Origin: G963667675 sp965249215 | GTDB taxonomy: Bacteria > Chloroflexota > Dehalococcoidia > Lucifugimonadales > UBA3495 | Direction of reading: 5' to 3' | DNA: 64,000 nt | Assembly: GCA_965249215.1 (NCBI GenBank) | Contig: CBDFLN010000002.1 | Span: forward strand, 496,001 to 560,000 | Position numbers and translations under genes: made by a program | Part shown: positions 52,179 to 61,071 of the stretch, in pieces | Position numbering within the stretch: position 1 is the stretch's first letter | Layout of the letters: the number at the start of each line of letters is the position of its first letter | The notes under the pieces: generated by a model | Told to the model about the DNA's origin: nothing | Databases searched by the model: none | What the model saw: only the letters and a program-made list of their open reading frames with translations

Positions 52179-53381
52179 CTACCCTCTCGGCATCCCCAGG
52201 CCCCGCCGCGCCACCTGGTCCCGCATCACCTGCACGCTCCCGTGGTTGATTCCCGACTGGAACGCGCCCATTACGTTATGCGCAAATAACCCATCCCTGA
52301 TAGCGCCCTCCGAACCGTTCAAGAGTTGGGCATACGGCCCCAGAATTTGGGTAATGGTCTCAGTGGTCCTTACCCCGTGTTCAGGAGCCCAAACCTTCTC
52401 TGCCGATCCCTCGTACGTGAAGTTCCCGCCTGTCTCCACCAGCGACATGCTGCGCATCGTCATCAGCCGGCACACCTGGGCCTCTATCCATAGCTCCGCC
52501 AGCCGGTCCCGGATGGCGGGGTCATCGGTTACCGAATATCCGTCAATCTGGTTCTCCTTGATCCAGTTGATAATGTCCTCGTCTCGGCGCACCGAAATCA
52601 AATACCTGCTGGCCCCTACTCTGTCCAGGTTCAGGCCCATGGCCCCCACGTACCACCCCATGTTCTCCTCGCCCAGCAAAGCCGATGTCGGTACCCGCAC
52701 GTCCTCGAAAAACACCTCGTTAGTCCGGGGCGTACCGTACGTCGTCGATGCCGGCGCCGGCGGGTCGTTCTGAATCGTCCACAACGCCCGTACCGTGATC
52801 CCCGGCGTGCCCATGGGCACCAGTAAAATGGATATTCCCTTGTGCCTCGGAGCGTCGGGATCAGTGCGGCACATCAAATATACGTGCGTGGCATAATGGG
52901 CCGACGACGTATACATCTTTTGTCCGTTGATGACGAACTCGTCTCCGTCCCTGACCGCCCTGCACTGCAACCCGGCGAGGTCAGCCCCACCCTGCGGCTC
53001 CGTATACCCTTGGGCGAAAATAATTTCTCCCGTGATAAGTCCCGGAATAAAATGTTGCTTTTGTTCCTCCGTCCCAGCCATCAATATTGCAGGGGCGCCC
53101 GTGCCAGCGCCGCCCACCGCTATCCCAGCTCGGGCGAACTCTTCTTCCACGACGTACTGGTCTATACGGCTTCCCCCCTGGCCGCCGTATTCCTTGGGCC
53201 AGCTGATCCCCACCCATCCCTTGGCCGCGACTTCCTTCAATAGCCTTTGGTGATGCGGTCCCACGCCAGTCTCCAAGGCGGTCTCAACTTCCGCTATCAC
53301 ATCAGGCGTGACCTTTTCATGAATGAACTCGAGGACCTCCTGTCGGAGGGCCTCCTGTTCAGCTGTGAATCCAAAGTCCAT
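52179..53381 (-). CDS. Acyl-CoA dehydrogenase
   Basis: 400 residues: MDFGFTAEQEALRQEVLEFI, GWVGISWPKEYGGQGGS, the flavin-contact segment QGYTEPQGGADLAGLQCR, and a C-terminal four-helix domain ending with the acyl-CoA dehydrogenase-like VMRDQVARRGLGMPRG. It resembles the large subunits of paired dehydrogenases, with the 391-residue protein downstream as partner. Electrons would go to the single-chain ETF just upstream. Confidence 0.9.
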   Translation of the reverse strand: MDFGFTAEQEALRQEVLEFIHEKVTPDVIAEVETALETGVGPHHQRLLKEVAAKGWVGISWPKEYGGQGGSRIDQYVVEEEFARAGIAVGGAGTGAPAILMAGTEEQKQHFIPGLITGEIIFAQGYTEPQGGADLAGLQCRAVRDGDEFVINGQKMYTSSAHYATHVYLMCRTDPDAPRHKGISILLVPMGTPGITVRALWTIQNDPPAPASTTYGTPRTNEVFFEDVRVPTSALLGEENMGWYVGAMGLNLDRVGASRYLISVRRDEDIINWIKENQIDGYSVTDDPAIRDRLAELWIEAQVCRLMTMRSMSLVETGGNFTYEGSAEKVWAPEHGVRTTETITQILGPYAQLLNGSEGAIRDGLFAHNVMGAFQSGINHGSVQVMRDQVARRGLGMPRG

Positions 53382-53660
53382 CCGATACCCCTTTACCGCC
53401 GGCTAAACCCCTGGTAGCCTCAATAACCCGAGGGCCGCCAGGTCCTCCTTCATCTTCCAAACTTGCTTGCGGCGACACGTAGGCCCGCTTCCTTGCCATT
53501 TTCGTGTTCCCGGCCAACCGTGTCAAGGCCAACCCGCTGCTCAACACGCCCGCGTCAGTTGACATAACCAGCCAGCATCTCCTCCCCTGCCCACCGGCCC
53601 AAGTCCTGGCCTGGCCCAGCGGGCCTGTCGTAACCTCCCCAGCCCGCTAGTGCAATGACC
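53382..53660. other. Intergenic region, possible CoA-transferase trace
   Basis: On the minus strand a short frame contains GGPRVIEATRGLAGG, like the first strand of CaiB/BaiF CoA-transferases. The match is only about 15 residues, so a remnant is possible but unproven. Nothing else seen. Confidence 0.25.
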
Positions 53661-55502
53661 TCAGTGGACCAACTCCGCCAGCACCGGCTTCAACGCCTCT
53701 ACCAGCGGCGGCAAGCACTCCTGCCAGTCCCCCACAATCCCGAAGTCCGCCGCCTTGAATATCGCCGCCCGTTTATTGTTGTTTATCGCCAGGATCACTC
53801 CCGCTTTCTGGATCCCCACCGTGTGGTTGAATGCGCCCCGCAATCCCACCGCCACGTACACTTTGGGCGCAACCGTCCGCCCGCTGATGCCCACCTGAAT
53901 ATGGTGCGGCAGCCACCCCGCGTGTACCGCATTCCTCGACGTCGCCAGCGTCGCACCAATAGACTTTGCCAGCCTCCGGATCTCCGGGAGATTTTCCGGC
54001 CCGCCAATGCCCATTCCCACTCCCAAGACGACTCGCGCCTGCGTTAACTCCACCGCTCCCAGGTCCTCCTGCAAGTGCGCTTCCACCACTGTAATGTCCG
54101 GCCCTGAGAACTCTGGCGCCTCCACCATTTCGACCGCGGCCTCCGCTTCCGGGTCCGGCCCCACGGGCGTCAGCAACCCCGGGCGCAGTGTCACCATGTT
54201 GGGCAGCGTCTTGGATAGTATTGGCGCCACCACATTGCCCCCCAGCGCCGGTTTTAGCTGCACCAACCTCCCTTGCTCGTCAACTTCCAAATCTATGGCA
54301 TCCCCGGTGAGACCCAGACCCAGACGGGCCGCCGCCCGTGACGCCAGGTCGCGTCCGTCGGCGGTCGAAGCGAACAACACCGCGTACGGCCTGTCCGCCT
54401 CTATGGCTGCCGCGAGGGCCCTGGCCGTCCCCGCGCTGCACGCCGGGCCCAAGCTCGGCCCATCGATGAAAATCACCCGGTCGGCGCCCCAGGCTGCCAG
54501 CTCTGTGCTCAGTCCATGGTCTGGCGGGCCCAGCAGCACCACTGCCACCTCGCTCTCGGTGAACGACGTCAATTCCCTGGCCTTTCCCAGCATTTCCAGC
54601 GTTACCTGCCGTAGCCCGCCCTGGGAGGTCTCGGCTACTACCCAGATGCTTTTCTCCCGCTGTCCAGGAAACCGCGGAGCTGTAGCCTCCGGCCCCCCGT
54701 CGCCATCTGCCATTTCCAGTTCTTTCAGCCGATCCCGCAGCATCCCCGCCGCTTTTGACGCCGCCTCCGCTGGACTCTCCTCCTCTATCACGATGCCAAG
54801 CCGGGCCGGCTCCACCAACCGGATGTCCTGCACCCAGGTGGGCGATCCCTCGGCGCCCAACAGTGATACGTCCGCCGACAGGTCCGAGCAGTTCAACTCT
54901 TCCAGCGGTTTCTCCTGGGCCGCTTCCAACTCCTCCGGCCCGGCATACATCTCCGGCGCAATCCCCTCTGTCGCGCACACCAGCGCCGGCAGCGGACTCT
55001 CGATGACCTGGTATCCTTCGTCAATGACCCTTTCCGCCGATACGCCGCCGCCGCGCCGCCGCTCCAATTTCCGTACGTGGCTGATGTGCGGTATCCCCAT
55101 CAACTCAGCAATCTCAGGGCCCACCTGGCCCGTCTCTGCGTCCATACTGTTGCGGCCGCAAATAATCAGGTCCGGCTCTTCCCTGGCCAACACCAACGCC
55201 AGCGCCCGCGCCGTCGCCACGGTATCCGAGCCTGCCAACGCCCGGTCCGTAAGCAGCACCGCCCGGTCTGCCCCCAGAGCCAGGCACTCCAGCAGTCCCT
55301 CTTTAGTGTTGGGAGGCCCCATCGAAATCACCACCACTTCGTCATCGGGTCCCTCCTTCATTTCCACCGCCCGCACCAGTCCAAGCATGTCGAACGGGCT
55401 TATCTCCGAGGGCGTTCCCTCCCGCACTATGGTCTTGCGCTCGTAGTCGAACTTGATTTGTGTAAGCACCGGAATATATTTCACGCAGACGGCGATTTTC
55501 AT
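53661..55502 (-). CDS. Single-chain electron transfer flavoprotein (EtfB-EtfA fusion)
   Basis: 613 residues joining both ETF subunits. Residues 1-260 are EtfB: MKIAVCVKYIPV, SPFDMLGLVRAVEMKE, DLIICGRNSMDAETGQVGPE. After a linker (about 260-280) comes EtfA: SIWVVAETSQGGLRQVTLEM, GRDLASRAAARLGLGLTGDA, and the FAD site VAVGLRGAFNHTVGIQKAG, VILAINNNKRAAIFKAADFG. The canonical 'GA-x-QH' of EtfA reads GAFNH here. ETF takes electrons from acyl-CoA dehydrogenases such as the two encoded downstream and hands them to a quinone reductase. Separate etfA and etfB genes are the usual state. Confidence 0.92.
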   Translation of the reverse strand: MKIAVCVKYIPVLTQIKFDYERKTIVREGTPSEISPFDMLGLVRAVEMKEGPDDEVVVISMGPPNTKEGLLECLALGADRAVLLTDRALAGSDTVATARALALVLAREEPDLIICGRNSMDAETGQVGPEIAELMGIPHISHVRKLERRRGGGVSAERVIDEGYQVIESPLPALVCATEGIAPEMYAGPEELEAAQEKPLEELNCSDLSADVSLLGAEGSPTWVQDIRLVEPARLGIVIEEESPAEAASKAAGMLRDRLKELEMADGDGGPEATAPRFPGQREKSIWVVAETSQGGLRQVTLEMLGKARELTSFTESEVAVVLLGPPDHGLSTELAAWGADRVIFIDGPSLGPACSAGTARALAAAIEADRPYAVLFASTADGRDLASRAAARLGLGLTGDAIDLEVDEQGRLVQLKPALGGNVVAPILSKTLPNMVTLRPGLLTPVGPDPEAEAAVEMVEAPEFSGPDITVVEAHLQEDLGAVELTQARVVLGVGMGIGGPENLPEIRRLAKSIGATLATSRNAVHAGWLPHHIQVGISGRTVAPKVYVAVGLRGAFNHTVGIQKAGVILAINNNKRAAIFKAADFGIVGDWQECLPPLVEALKPVLAELVH

Positions 55503-55519
55503 TCCTCGCTAGGTCCTCC

Positions 55520-56905
55520 CTATTGGTTCCAGTCCTTTACGTCATCTTGCACTCGCCCACGCACTTGCGAGCTAAGCTCTTCCAGGCCCCGGCTGATCGA
55601 GACAGGGTAATCCGGCGGGTCTTCCAAGTTCTTGTATCGTTCGGGTATCTCAGCGAATTCCTGCCGGAACGTCTCCCGAACTTCCTCCAGGGCGGGGGCG
55701 CGTTCAGTCCTGCGCCCCCCTGCCATAACCTGGGTGAGCAGCGGATCGCCGCCGGCCTGTGCCTCATCCTCCAGCCCTATCACGTCCCTCTCCAGTTGCC
55801 CCGCAACATCGTTAAACCGGAACACCTGCTTGGCCCCTGGCCGGTATGCTTTCTCTTCGCTCAGCTTCATTACAGGCTGCGCGTCATACTGGACAAGCTT
55901 GTACACCATGTCCGACCAGGGCGCGTCCGCCGATACCGCCACCTTGGTCCCCAATCCGAAAACATCGATAGGCGCTCCGTTCCCGACCAGACGCTCCACG
56001 TCGCCCTCGTCCAATCCCCCGCTGGCCAAGATTTCCACGTACTCCAGTCTCGCGTCGTCCAGAATCTGCCGCACCTTTCGGCTCAACCCTTCCAAATCCC
56101 CGGAGTCCAGGCGCACCGCCGCGAGCCGCTGTCCCTGGGCCTCCAACTCTTTGCCCGTTGTCACCGCCTTGTGCGCTGCCGCTATCGTGTCATAAGTGTC
56201 CAGCAGCAGCACCGTCCTTTCTGGAAACGATCGGGCGTATGCCTGAAAAGCCATCTGCTCAGACGGGAAACTAGATACGAACGAATGCGCCATTGTACCC
56301 GCCGCCGGAATCCCGTACCTTTTGGCCGCCAACATGTTGCTGGTGGACTCGAACCCCGCTATGTAGCCGCTGCGGGCCATCTTCAACCCCGCGTCCACTC
56401 CATGCGCCCGGCGGGAGCCGAAATCGCTTATTCTCCGGCCCTGGGCCGCCCACACGCATCTGGCCGCCTTGGTGGCCTGCAGGCTTTGCAGATTCACCTG
56501 GTTGATGATGTACGTTTCGACTAGTTGGGCCTCTATTATCGGCCCTGTGACCTCCAGCACCGGCTCGTTGGCGAAGAACAACCGCCCCTCCGCTATGGCC
56601 CGCACACTCCCAGTGAACCGCACCCCCGCGAGGTACTCCAGGAACTCTTCGGAAAAGATGCCCTCCGTCCGCAGGTACTCGACCCTCTCCCCGTCGAAAC
56701 TCAGTCGCTCCAGGTACTCCAGCACGTCTTCCAGCCCGGCGAACACCATGTATCCCCGGTTTGGCGGGTGATTCCGAATGAACAGGCTAAACGTCGCCGT
56801 GGAGAACATCCCCTGCTCGAAGAACACCTGCGCCATCGTCAGCTCATAAAGGTCCGTAAAAAGCCCCAGATCATCGCCGGACCAACCGAGCATCGAATGC
56901 GCCAT
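55520..56905 (-). CDS. pncB: Nicotinate phosphoribosyltransferase
   Basis: 461 residues from the ATG at 56905; the open frame starts 25 codons earlier without similarity. Family strings: LFTDLYELTMAQVFFEQGM, ISDFGSRRAHGVDAGL with the phosphate-contact region, MAHSFVSSFPSEQMAFQAYA, AVRLDSGDLEGLSRKV, GLGTKVAVSADAP. It joins nicotinate to PRPP, with ATP, to start NAD salvage. It ends 17 bases before the ETF gene, so the two share a transcript, an odd pairing except that both serve redox cofactors. Confidence 0.9.
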   Translation of the reverse strand: MAHSMLGWSGDDLGLFTDLYELTMAQVFFEQGMFSTATFSLFIRNHPPNRGYMVFAGLEDVLEYLERLSFDGERVEYLRTEGIFSEEFLEYLAGVRFTGSVRAIAEGRLFFANEPVLEVTGPIIEAQLVETYIINQVNLQSLQATKAARCVWAAQGRRISDFGSRRAHGVDAGLKMARSGYIAGFESTSNMLAAKRYGIPAAGTMAHSFVSSFPSEQMAFQAYARSFPERTVLLLDTYDTIAAAHKAVTTGKELEAQGQRLAAVRLDSGDLEGLSRKVRQILDDARLEYVEILASGGLDEGDVERLVGNGAPIDVFGLGTKVAVSADAPWSDMVYKLVQYDAQPVMKLSEEKAYRPGAKQVFRFNDVAGQLERDVIGLEDEAQAGGDPLLTQVMAGGRRTERAPALEEVRETFRQEFAEIPERYKNLEDPPDYPVSISRGLEELSSQVRGRVQDDVKDWNQ

Positions 56906-57056
56906 TTTCCCCCGTCCGTGTCTTCGCCCCGGACCTATACCCGTCTGCCTGATTCCTTTCCCAGGCGTGGCAGGTCTCATTATCTTGGCCTGCCGGAATC
57001 TCTGTCAACCAAACCCGTACTATCCTCACCAGCCGCTCGGCCCGGTCCCGGCCAAC

Positions 57057-57085
57057 TTGACACGCCGCCATGCCCTTTGTACGAT
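57057..57085 (+). promoter_or_regulatory. Promoter of the SAM-cycle operon
   Basis: TTGACA (57057-57062), a 17-base spacer and TACGAT (57080-57085), with a start of transcription expected near 57092, about 25 bases before the riboswitch. Confidence 0.75.
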
Positions 57086-57117
57086 AGAGGCGGTCGACAA
57101 CCCTACTGGGAACGAGA

Positions 57118-57279
57118 CCCTTATCCAGAACGGCAGAGGGGACGGCCCGACGAAGCCTGGCAACCGGTGACGCTCTGGACGTAGATGGAGCCTCAAATCT
57201 CCCCTACATCCCCGGCGGTACACGGTGCTAAATCCGGCGTTCTGCCAGCCCAGTGGCTGGTGGGACGAAAGATGAGGGG
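57118..57279 (+). promoter_or_regulatory. SAM-I (S-box) riboswitch
   Basis: The leader carries the S-box core in order: CCCTTATCCAGAACGGCAGA, GGGGACGGCCCGACGAAGCC, TGGCAACC, a variable P3 arm, GGTGCTAAATCC, a P4 arm (CCAGCCCAGTGGCTGG) and GACGAAAGATGAGGG. P1 forms between CCCTTATC (57118-57125) and GATGAGGG (57272-57279) with one G-U pair. S-adenosylmethionine binding stabilises P1 and allows the following terminator to form, so SAM shuts the operon off. The genes behind it recycle or make SAM, as expected. Confidence 0.93.
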
Positions 57280-57295
57280 CCTGCTACGCGCTTGA

Positions 57296-57321
57296 GCTTC
57301 TCTCCGCGAGAAGCTTTTTTA
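57296..57321 (+). terminator. Riboswitch-controlled intrinsic terminator
   Basis: AGCTTCTC (57296-57303) pairs with GAGAAGCT (57309-57316) around TCCGC, followed by TTTTTT, 44 bases before the mtnA start. It is the expression platform of the SAM-I riboswitch. Confidence 0.9.
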
Positions 57322-57364
57322 TTGGCCTCTTGTCCTGCTTCCCCCCAGCCTGCGGAGACGACCC

Positions 57365-58414
57365 GTGACCGAAATCAGGCCCATCCGCTGGGCGGGCGAC
57401 AAACTGGAACTCCTCGACCAGACCCGGCTCCCCCAGGAGCAGGTAAGCCTGGAGGTAAGCCGTTATCAGGACGCGGTCGAAGCCATCCGCACCATGCGCG
57501 TCCGCGGCGCTCCCGCCATCGGCGTTACTGCGGCCTACGCCATTGTCCTGGCCGCCCGTCAGGTTCCATGCGATGACCTGCAAACCTTCTTCGCCGGCCT
57601 TGAACAGGCCGCCGCAGAAATCGCCGCCGTTCGCCCCACCGCCGTCAATCTCCAATGGGCCGTCAACCGAATGCTCCGCGTCGCCCGCGAAGGTTCGGAC
57701 GTCACCGCCATACAGGCCAGGCTCCTTTCCGAGGCCCAGCGGGTCCAGGACGAGGATGAAGAAGTCAACCGCCGCATGGGAGCCTTTGGTAAAGACCTGC
57801 TGCCCCAGGGCGGCTCGGTCCTGACCCACTGCAACGCCGGCGCCCTGGCCACCGCCGGGTTCGGCACCGCTGTCGGCGTTATCCGCGCCGGCTGGGAGGA
57901 CGGCAAGCGCTACCGCGTATTCAACACCGAGACCCGCCCCTTCTTACAGGGATCCCGTCTCACCGCCTGGGAGTTCCAGCAATTGGGCATCCCCGCCACC
58001 TTAATCGTCGACTCCGCCGCCGGCATGATGATGCAGTCCGGCGATATCGATTGCGTTATCACCGGCGCTGACCGCATCGCCGCCAACGGCGATACCGCCA
58101 ACAAGATTGGCACCTATTCCCTCGCCGTCCTCGCCAAGGAAAACAACATCCCCTTCTACGTCGCTGCTCCCACCAGCACCATAGACCTTGACCTGGATGC
58201 CGGCGACCAGATCCAAATAGAGCAGCGCCCCGCCGAAGAGGTGCTACAAGTCCAGGGCGTACCTACTGCGCCTCAGGGCATCTCTGTCATGAACCCGGCT
58301 TTTGACGTGACTCCCCACCGCTACGTCACCGCCATCATTACCGAGGCGGGAGTCGCCCGCCCTCCATATCTGCAAAGCCTGGCCCTCGCCGCCGGGGTTG
58401 CCGCGGCGGCCTGA
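57365..58414 (+). CDS. mtnA: S-methyl-5-thioribose-1-phosphate isomerase
   Basis: 349 residues from a GTG at 57365. Converts methylthioribose-1-phosphate to methylthioribulose-1-phosphate in methionine salvage. Catalytic Cys156 (LTHCNAGALAT) and Asp236 (ITGADRIAANGD) match the known Cys/Asp pair of Bacillus MtnA; MRVRGAPAIGVTAAYA and TLIVDSAAGMMM are further family motifs. First gene behind the SAM riboswitch; mtnP starts three bases after its stop. The later salvage genes (mtnB, C, D or mtnW, X) are not in the window. Confidence 0.95.
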   Translation: MTEIRPIRWAGDKLELLDQTRLPQEQVSLEVSRYQDAVEAIRTMRVRGAPAIGVTAAYAIVLAARQVPCDDLQTFFAGLEQAAAEIAAVRPTAVNLQWAVNRMLRVAREGSDVTAIQARLLSEAQRVQDEDEEVNRRMGAFGKDLLPQGGSVLTHCNAGALATAGFGTAVGVIRAGWEDGKRYRVFNTETRPFLQGSRLTAWEFQQLGIPATLIVDSAAGMMMQSGDIDCVITGADRIAANGDTANKIGTYSLAVLAKENNIPFYVAAPTSTIDLDLDAGDQIQIEQRPAEEVLQVQGVPTAPQGISVMNPAFDVTPHRYVTAIITEAGVARPPYLQSLALAAGVAAAA

Positions 58415-58417
58415 GCC

Positions 58418-59302
58418 ATGTCCCCTGCCAACGCAACCATCGGCATCATCGGCGGAAGCGGCCTCTACGAGATGGACGGCATCTCCAACCTGGAATTCGT
58501 CGAATTGGACACCCCCTTTGGCCGTCCCAGCGACGCCATTACCGTTGGCTCCCTTGACGGCGTCCCCGTGGCCTTCCTGCCCCGCCACGGCCGCGGCCAC
58601 CGCATCAACCCGACCGGCATCCCTTTCCGCGCCAACATTTATGCCCTAAAGACCCTCGGCGTCCGCCGCATCATCTCCATCAGCGCCGTGGGCAGCCTTA
58701 AAGAGGAACTCGCTCCCTTGGACCTGGTCGTTCCAGACCAGTTGATTGACCGTACTAGGCAGCGGGACGCTACATTCTTCGACGAAGGCATCGTGGCCCA
58801 CGTCTCGCTGGCAGACCCATACTGCCCCGCTGCAAGTCCAGTCGTGACCGGTGAGGCCCGCCAACTCGGCATCACCGTCCACCCCGCAGGCGCCCTCGTC
58901 GTGATCGAAGGCCCCGCCTTCTCCACCCGCGCCGAGAGCTTTATGTACCGCTCTTGGGGGGCCGACATCATCGGCATGACCGCCATGCCCGAGGCCAAGC
59001 TGGCTCGCGAAGCCCAGATGTGCTATACCACCATGGCCTGGGTCACCGACTACGACTGTTGGCGTATGGAAACCGAGGCCGTGACCACCGAGATGGTAGT
59101 CCAGAACCTAAACCGCAACATCGCCGCCTCCAAGAAGCTCCTGCACCGCGTCGTTCCCCGCCTCGACGCCCTGGGCGATTGCGCCTGCGCCTCCGCCCTG
59201 GATAACGCGATCATTTCATCCCTTGCCGGCCTTCCGGAAGACTTGAAACACAAAATGGCCCCCCTGGTCCGCAACTACTTAGACTCAGCGCCCAAGGAGT
59301 AA
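58418..59302 (+). CDS. mtnP: S-methyl-5'-thioadenosine phosphorylase
   Basis: 294 residues. Splits methylthioadenosine, the by-product of polyamine synthesis, into adenine and methylthioribose-1-phosphate, the substrate of MtnA. Purine-phosphorylase motifs: IGIIGGSGLYEMDG, phosphate-binding FLPRHGRGHRINPTGIPFRAN region, VVIEGPAFSTRAES, and GMTAMPEAKLAREAQMCYTT for the base and ribose. It lies between mtnA and a rhodanese gene with almost no spacing, so the operon order reverses the pathway order. Confidence 0.95.
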   Translation: MSPANATIGIIGGSGLYEMDGISNLEFVELDTPFGRPSDAITVGSLDGVPVAFLPRHGRGHRINPTGIPFRANIYALKTLGVRRIISISAVGSLKEELAPLDLVVPDQLIDRTRQRDATFFDEGIVAHVSLADPYCPAASPVVTGEARQLGITVHPAGALVVIEGPAFSTRAESFMYRSWGADIIGMTAMPEAKLAREAQMCYTTMAWVTDYDCWRMETEAVTTEMVVQNLNRNIAASKKLLHRVVPRLDALGDCACASALDNAIISSLAGLPEDLKHKMAPLVRNYLDSAPKE

Positions 59303-59306
59303 AATC

Positions 59307-59666
59307 ATGCCCAGACAAGACCCAGGCGAGCCCTACTACAGGGTGGATTCCAACGAGGCCAGGTCCATGCTCGGCGCCGACCCCGGCAACACGGTCGTTG
59401 TCGACGTTCGCCGCGACGACGAATGGGTTTCCGGCCACATTAGTGGGGCCATCCACGTTCCCATAGACGATCTGCCCGACCGCATCGACGAAGTCCCGCG
59501 CGACAAGAAGGTCTTCTTCATCTGCGCTGTCGGCGTTCGCAGCGGTCTGGCTTGCGAGGTAGCCGCCTCCATGGGTTACGCCACCGAAAACCTCTTCAAT
59601 ATCGAAGACGGCACGCCCGCCTGGATCGCTGCCGACCACCCCACCTCCTACGGCGACGACCCTTAA
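59307..59666 (+). CDS. Single-domain rhodanese
   Basis: 119 residues: NTVVVDVRRDDEWVSGHISG with the CH2A motif, GAIHVPIDDLPDRI, and active-site Cys73 in FFICAVGVRSG. Transfers sulfur from a donor to an acceptor through a persulfide. Four bases separate it from mtnP, so it belongs to the SAM-cycle operon, where a link to methylthio or homocysteine sulfur is possible but not shown. Confidence 0.9.
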   Translation: MPRQDPGEPYYRVDSNEARSMLGADPGNTVVVDVRRDDEWVSGHISGAIHVPIDDLPDRIDEVPRDKKVFFICAVGVRSGLACEVAASMGYATENLFNIEDGTPAWIAADHPTSYGDDP

Positions 59667-59758
59667 CTGTTTCGGCTCGCAAGGCAGGCACACAGCGCTC
59701 GCCTGCCTGACCCCGACTAACCCCAGGCATCTCACTCAGATAGATCGGGAGTTCACCA

Positions 59759-61030
59759 TTGGCATCAATACAGGCATCAGGACACGTTAAAGACCTATCC
59801 CTCGCCTCGGAAGGCGTTAACCGCATAGAATGGGCGGCCCGCGAGATGAACGTCCTCAACCTCATTCGCGAGCGCTTTAGCCGCGAAAAGCCGTTTGACG
59901 GCATCAGACTAGCCGCCTGCCTCCACGTCACTTCCGAGACAGCAAACCTCGCCATTGCCCTCAAAGAAGGCGGCGGCCAGGTCAATCTCTGCGCCAGCAA
60001 CCCCCTCAGTACCCAGGACGACGTAGCCGCAGCTTTGGTCCAGGAATACGGCATCCCCACCTTCTCCATCAAGGGCGAGGACGACCAGACCTACTACGAC
60101 CACATAAACGCCGCCCTCGACGCCAAACCCCAGGTAACCCTGGACGACGGCGCAGACCTTGTCACCACCCTGCACCGCCAGCGCGACGAGTTGCTCCCCG
60201 GCATTATCGGCGGCACCGAGGAGACCACCACCGGCGTCGTCCGCCTCAACGCCATGGCCAACGACAACCAGTTGCGCTATCCCATCATCGCCGTCAACGA
60301 CGCCGAAACGAAGCACTTCTTCGACAACCGCTATGGCACCGGCCAGAGTACCCTCGACGGCATCACCAGGGCAACCAACATCCTATGGGCCGGCCGCCGC
60401 GTCGTCGTCGCCGGTTACGGCTGGTGCGGCCGCGGCGTCGCATCACGCGCCCGGGGCCTCGGCGCCCACGTGATAGTCACCGAGGTCAACCCTATCCGCG
60501 CGCTCGAAGCAGTCATGGACGGGTTCACCGTCATGAAGGCTATCGACGCCGCCAGAATCGCCCAGGTCCTCATCACCGTCACCGGCGGTATGCACGCCGT
60601 AGACCGCCAACAAATTCAGGTCCTGTCCGACGGCGCCATCCTCGCCAACAGCGGCCATTTCAACGTGGAAATCGACATACCCGCCCTCGAAGACCTGGCC
60701 GTCTCCCGCCGCACGGTGAAGCCCTTTGTCGAAGAATTCAAGATGCCCGATGGCCGGAAGGTGTACCTCCTTGGCGAAGGCCGCCTCATCAACCTCTCAG
60801 CCGCAGAGGGTCACCCCTCCGCAGTCATGGACATGAGCTTCGCCAACCAGGCCCTCAGCGTCGAATACCTCGTCAAGAACCGGGGCCAGCTCCCTCCTGA
60901 GGTCCACAGCGTCCCCAAAGCTACGGACGCTGAGGTCGGAAGGCTTAAGCTTCAATCGTTGGGAATCGACATCGATACCCTAACCCCCGAGCAACAGCGG
61001 TACCAGGAAAGTTGGACCGAGGGAACGTAA
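59759..61030 (+). CDS. ahcY: S-adenosylhomocysteine hydrolase
   Basis: 423 residues from a TTG at 59759 that follows GGGAG at good spacing and gives the usual beginning (VKDLSLASEGVNRIEWAARE). Hydrolyses S-adenosylhomocysteine to adenosine and homocysteine with bound NAD; VVVAGYGWCGRGVASRARGL is the NAD site, and LAACLHVTSETANLAIAL and GTGQSTLDGITRATN are substrate-side motifs. Removes the product inhibitor of all SAM methylations. The length without the 40-residue insert is that of the shorter archaeal/thermophile-like type. Confidence 0.95.
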   Translation: MASIQASGHVKDLSLASEGVNRIEWAAREMNVLNLIRERFSREKPFDGIRLAACLHVTSETANLAIALKEGGGQVNLCASNPLSTQDDVAAALVQEYGIPTFSIKGEDDQTYYDHINAALDAKPQVTLDDGADLVTTLHRQRDELLPGIIGGTEETTTGVVRLNAMANDNQLRYPIIAVNDAETKHFFDNRYGTGQSTLDGITRATNILWAGRRVVVAGYGWCGRGVASRARGLGAHVIVTEVNPIRALEAVMDGFTVMKAIDAARIAQVLITVTGGMHAVDRQQIQVLSDGAILANSGHFNVEIDIPALEDLAVSRRTVKPFVEEFKMPDGRKVYLLGEGRLINLSAAEGHPSAVMDMSFANQALSVEYLVKNRGQLPPEVHSVPKATDAEVGRLKLQSLGIDIDTLTPEQQRYQESWTEGT

Positions 61031-61071
61031 ATCACCGGACCTAATCATCCGTAGATATTGGAGAGATACAA

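Noticed and set aside
53382..53565. A small CaiB-type CoA-transferase gene
   Set aside because: Only about 15 residues look like the family start, followed by a stop; noted as a possible trace only.
54007..55446. A 479-residue Ser/Pro-rich open frame opposite the ETF gene
   Set aside because: Shadow of a C-ending-codon gene; the composition is that of a reverse frame.
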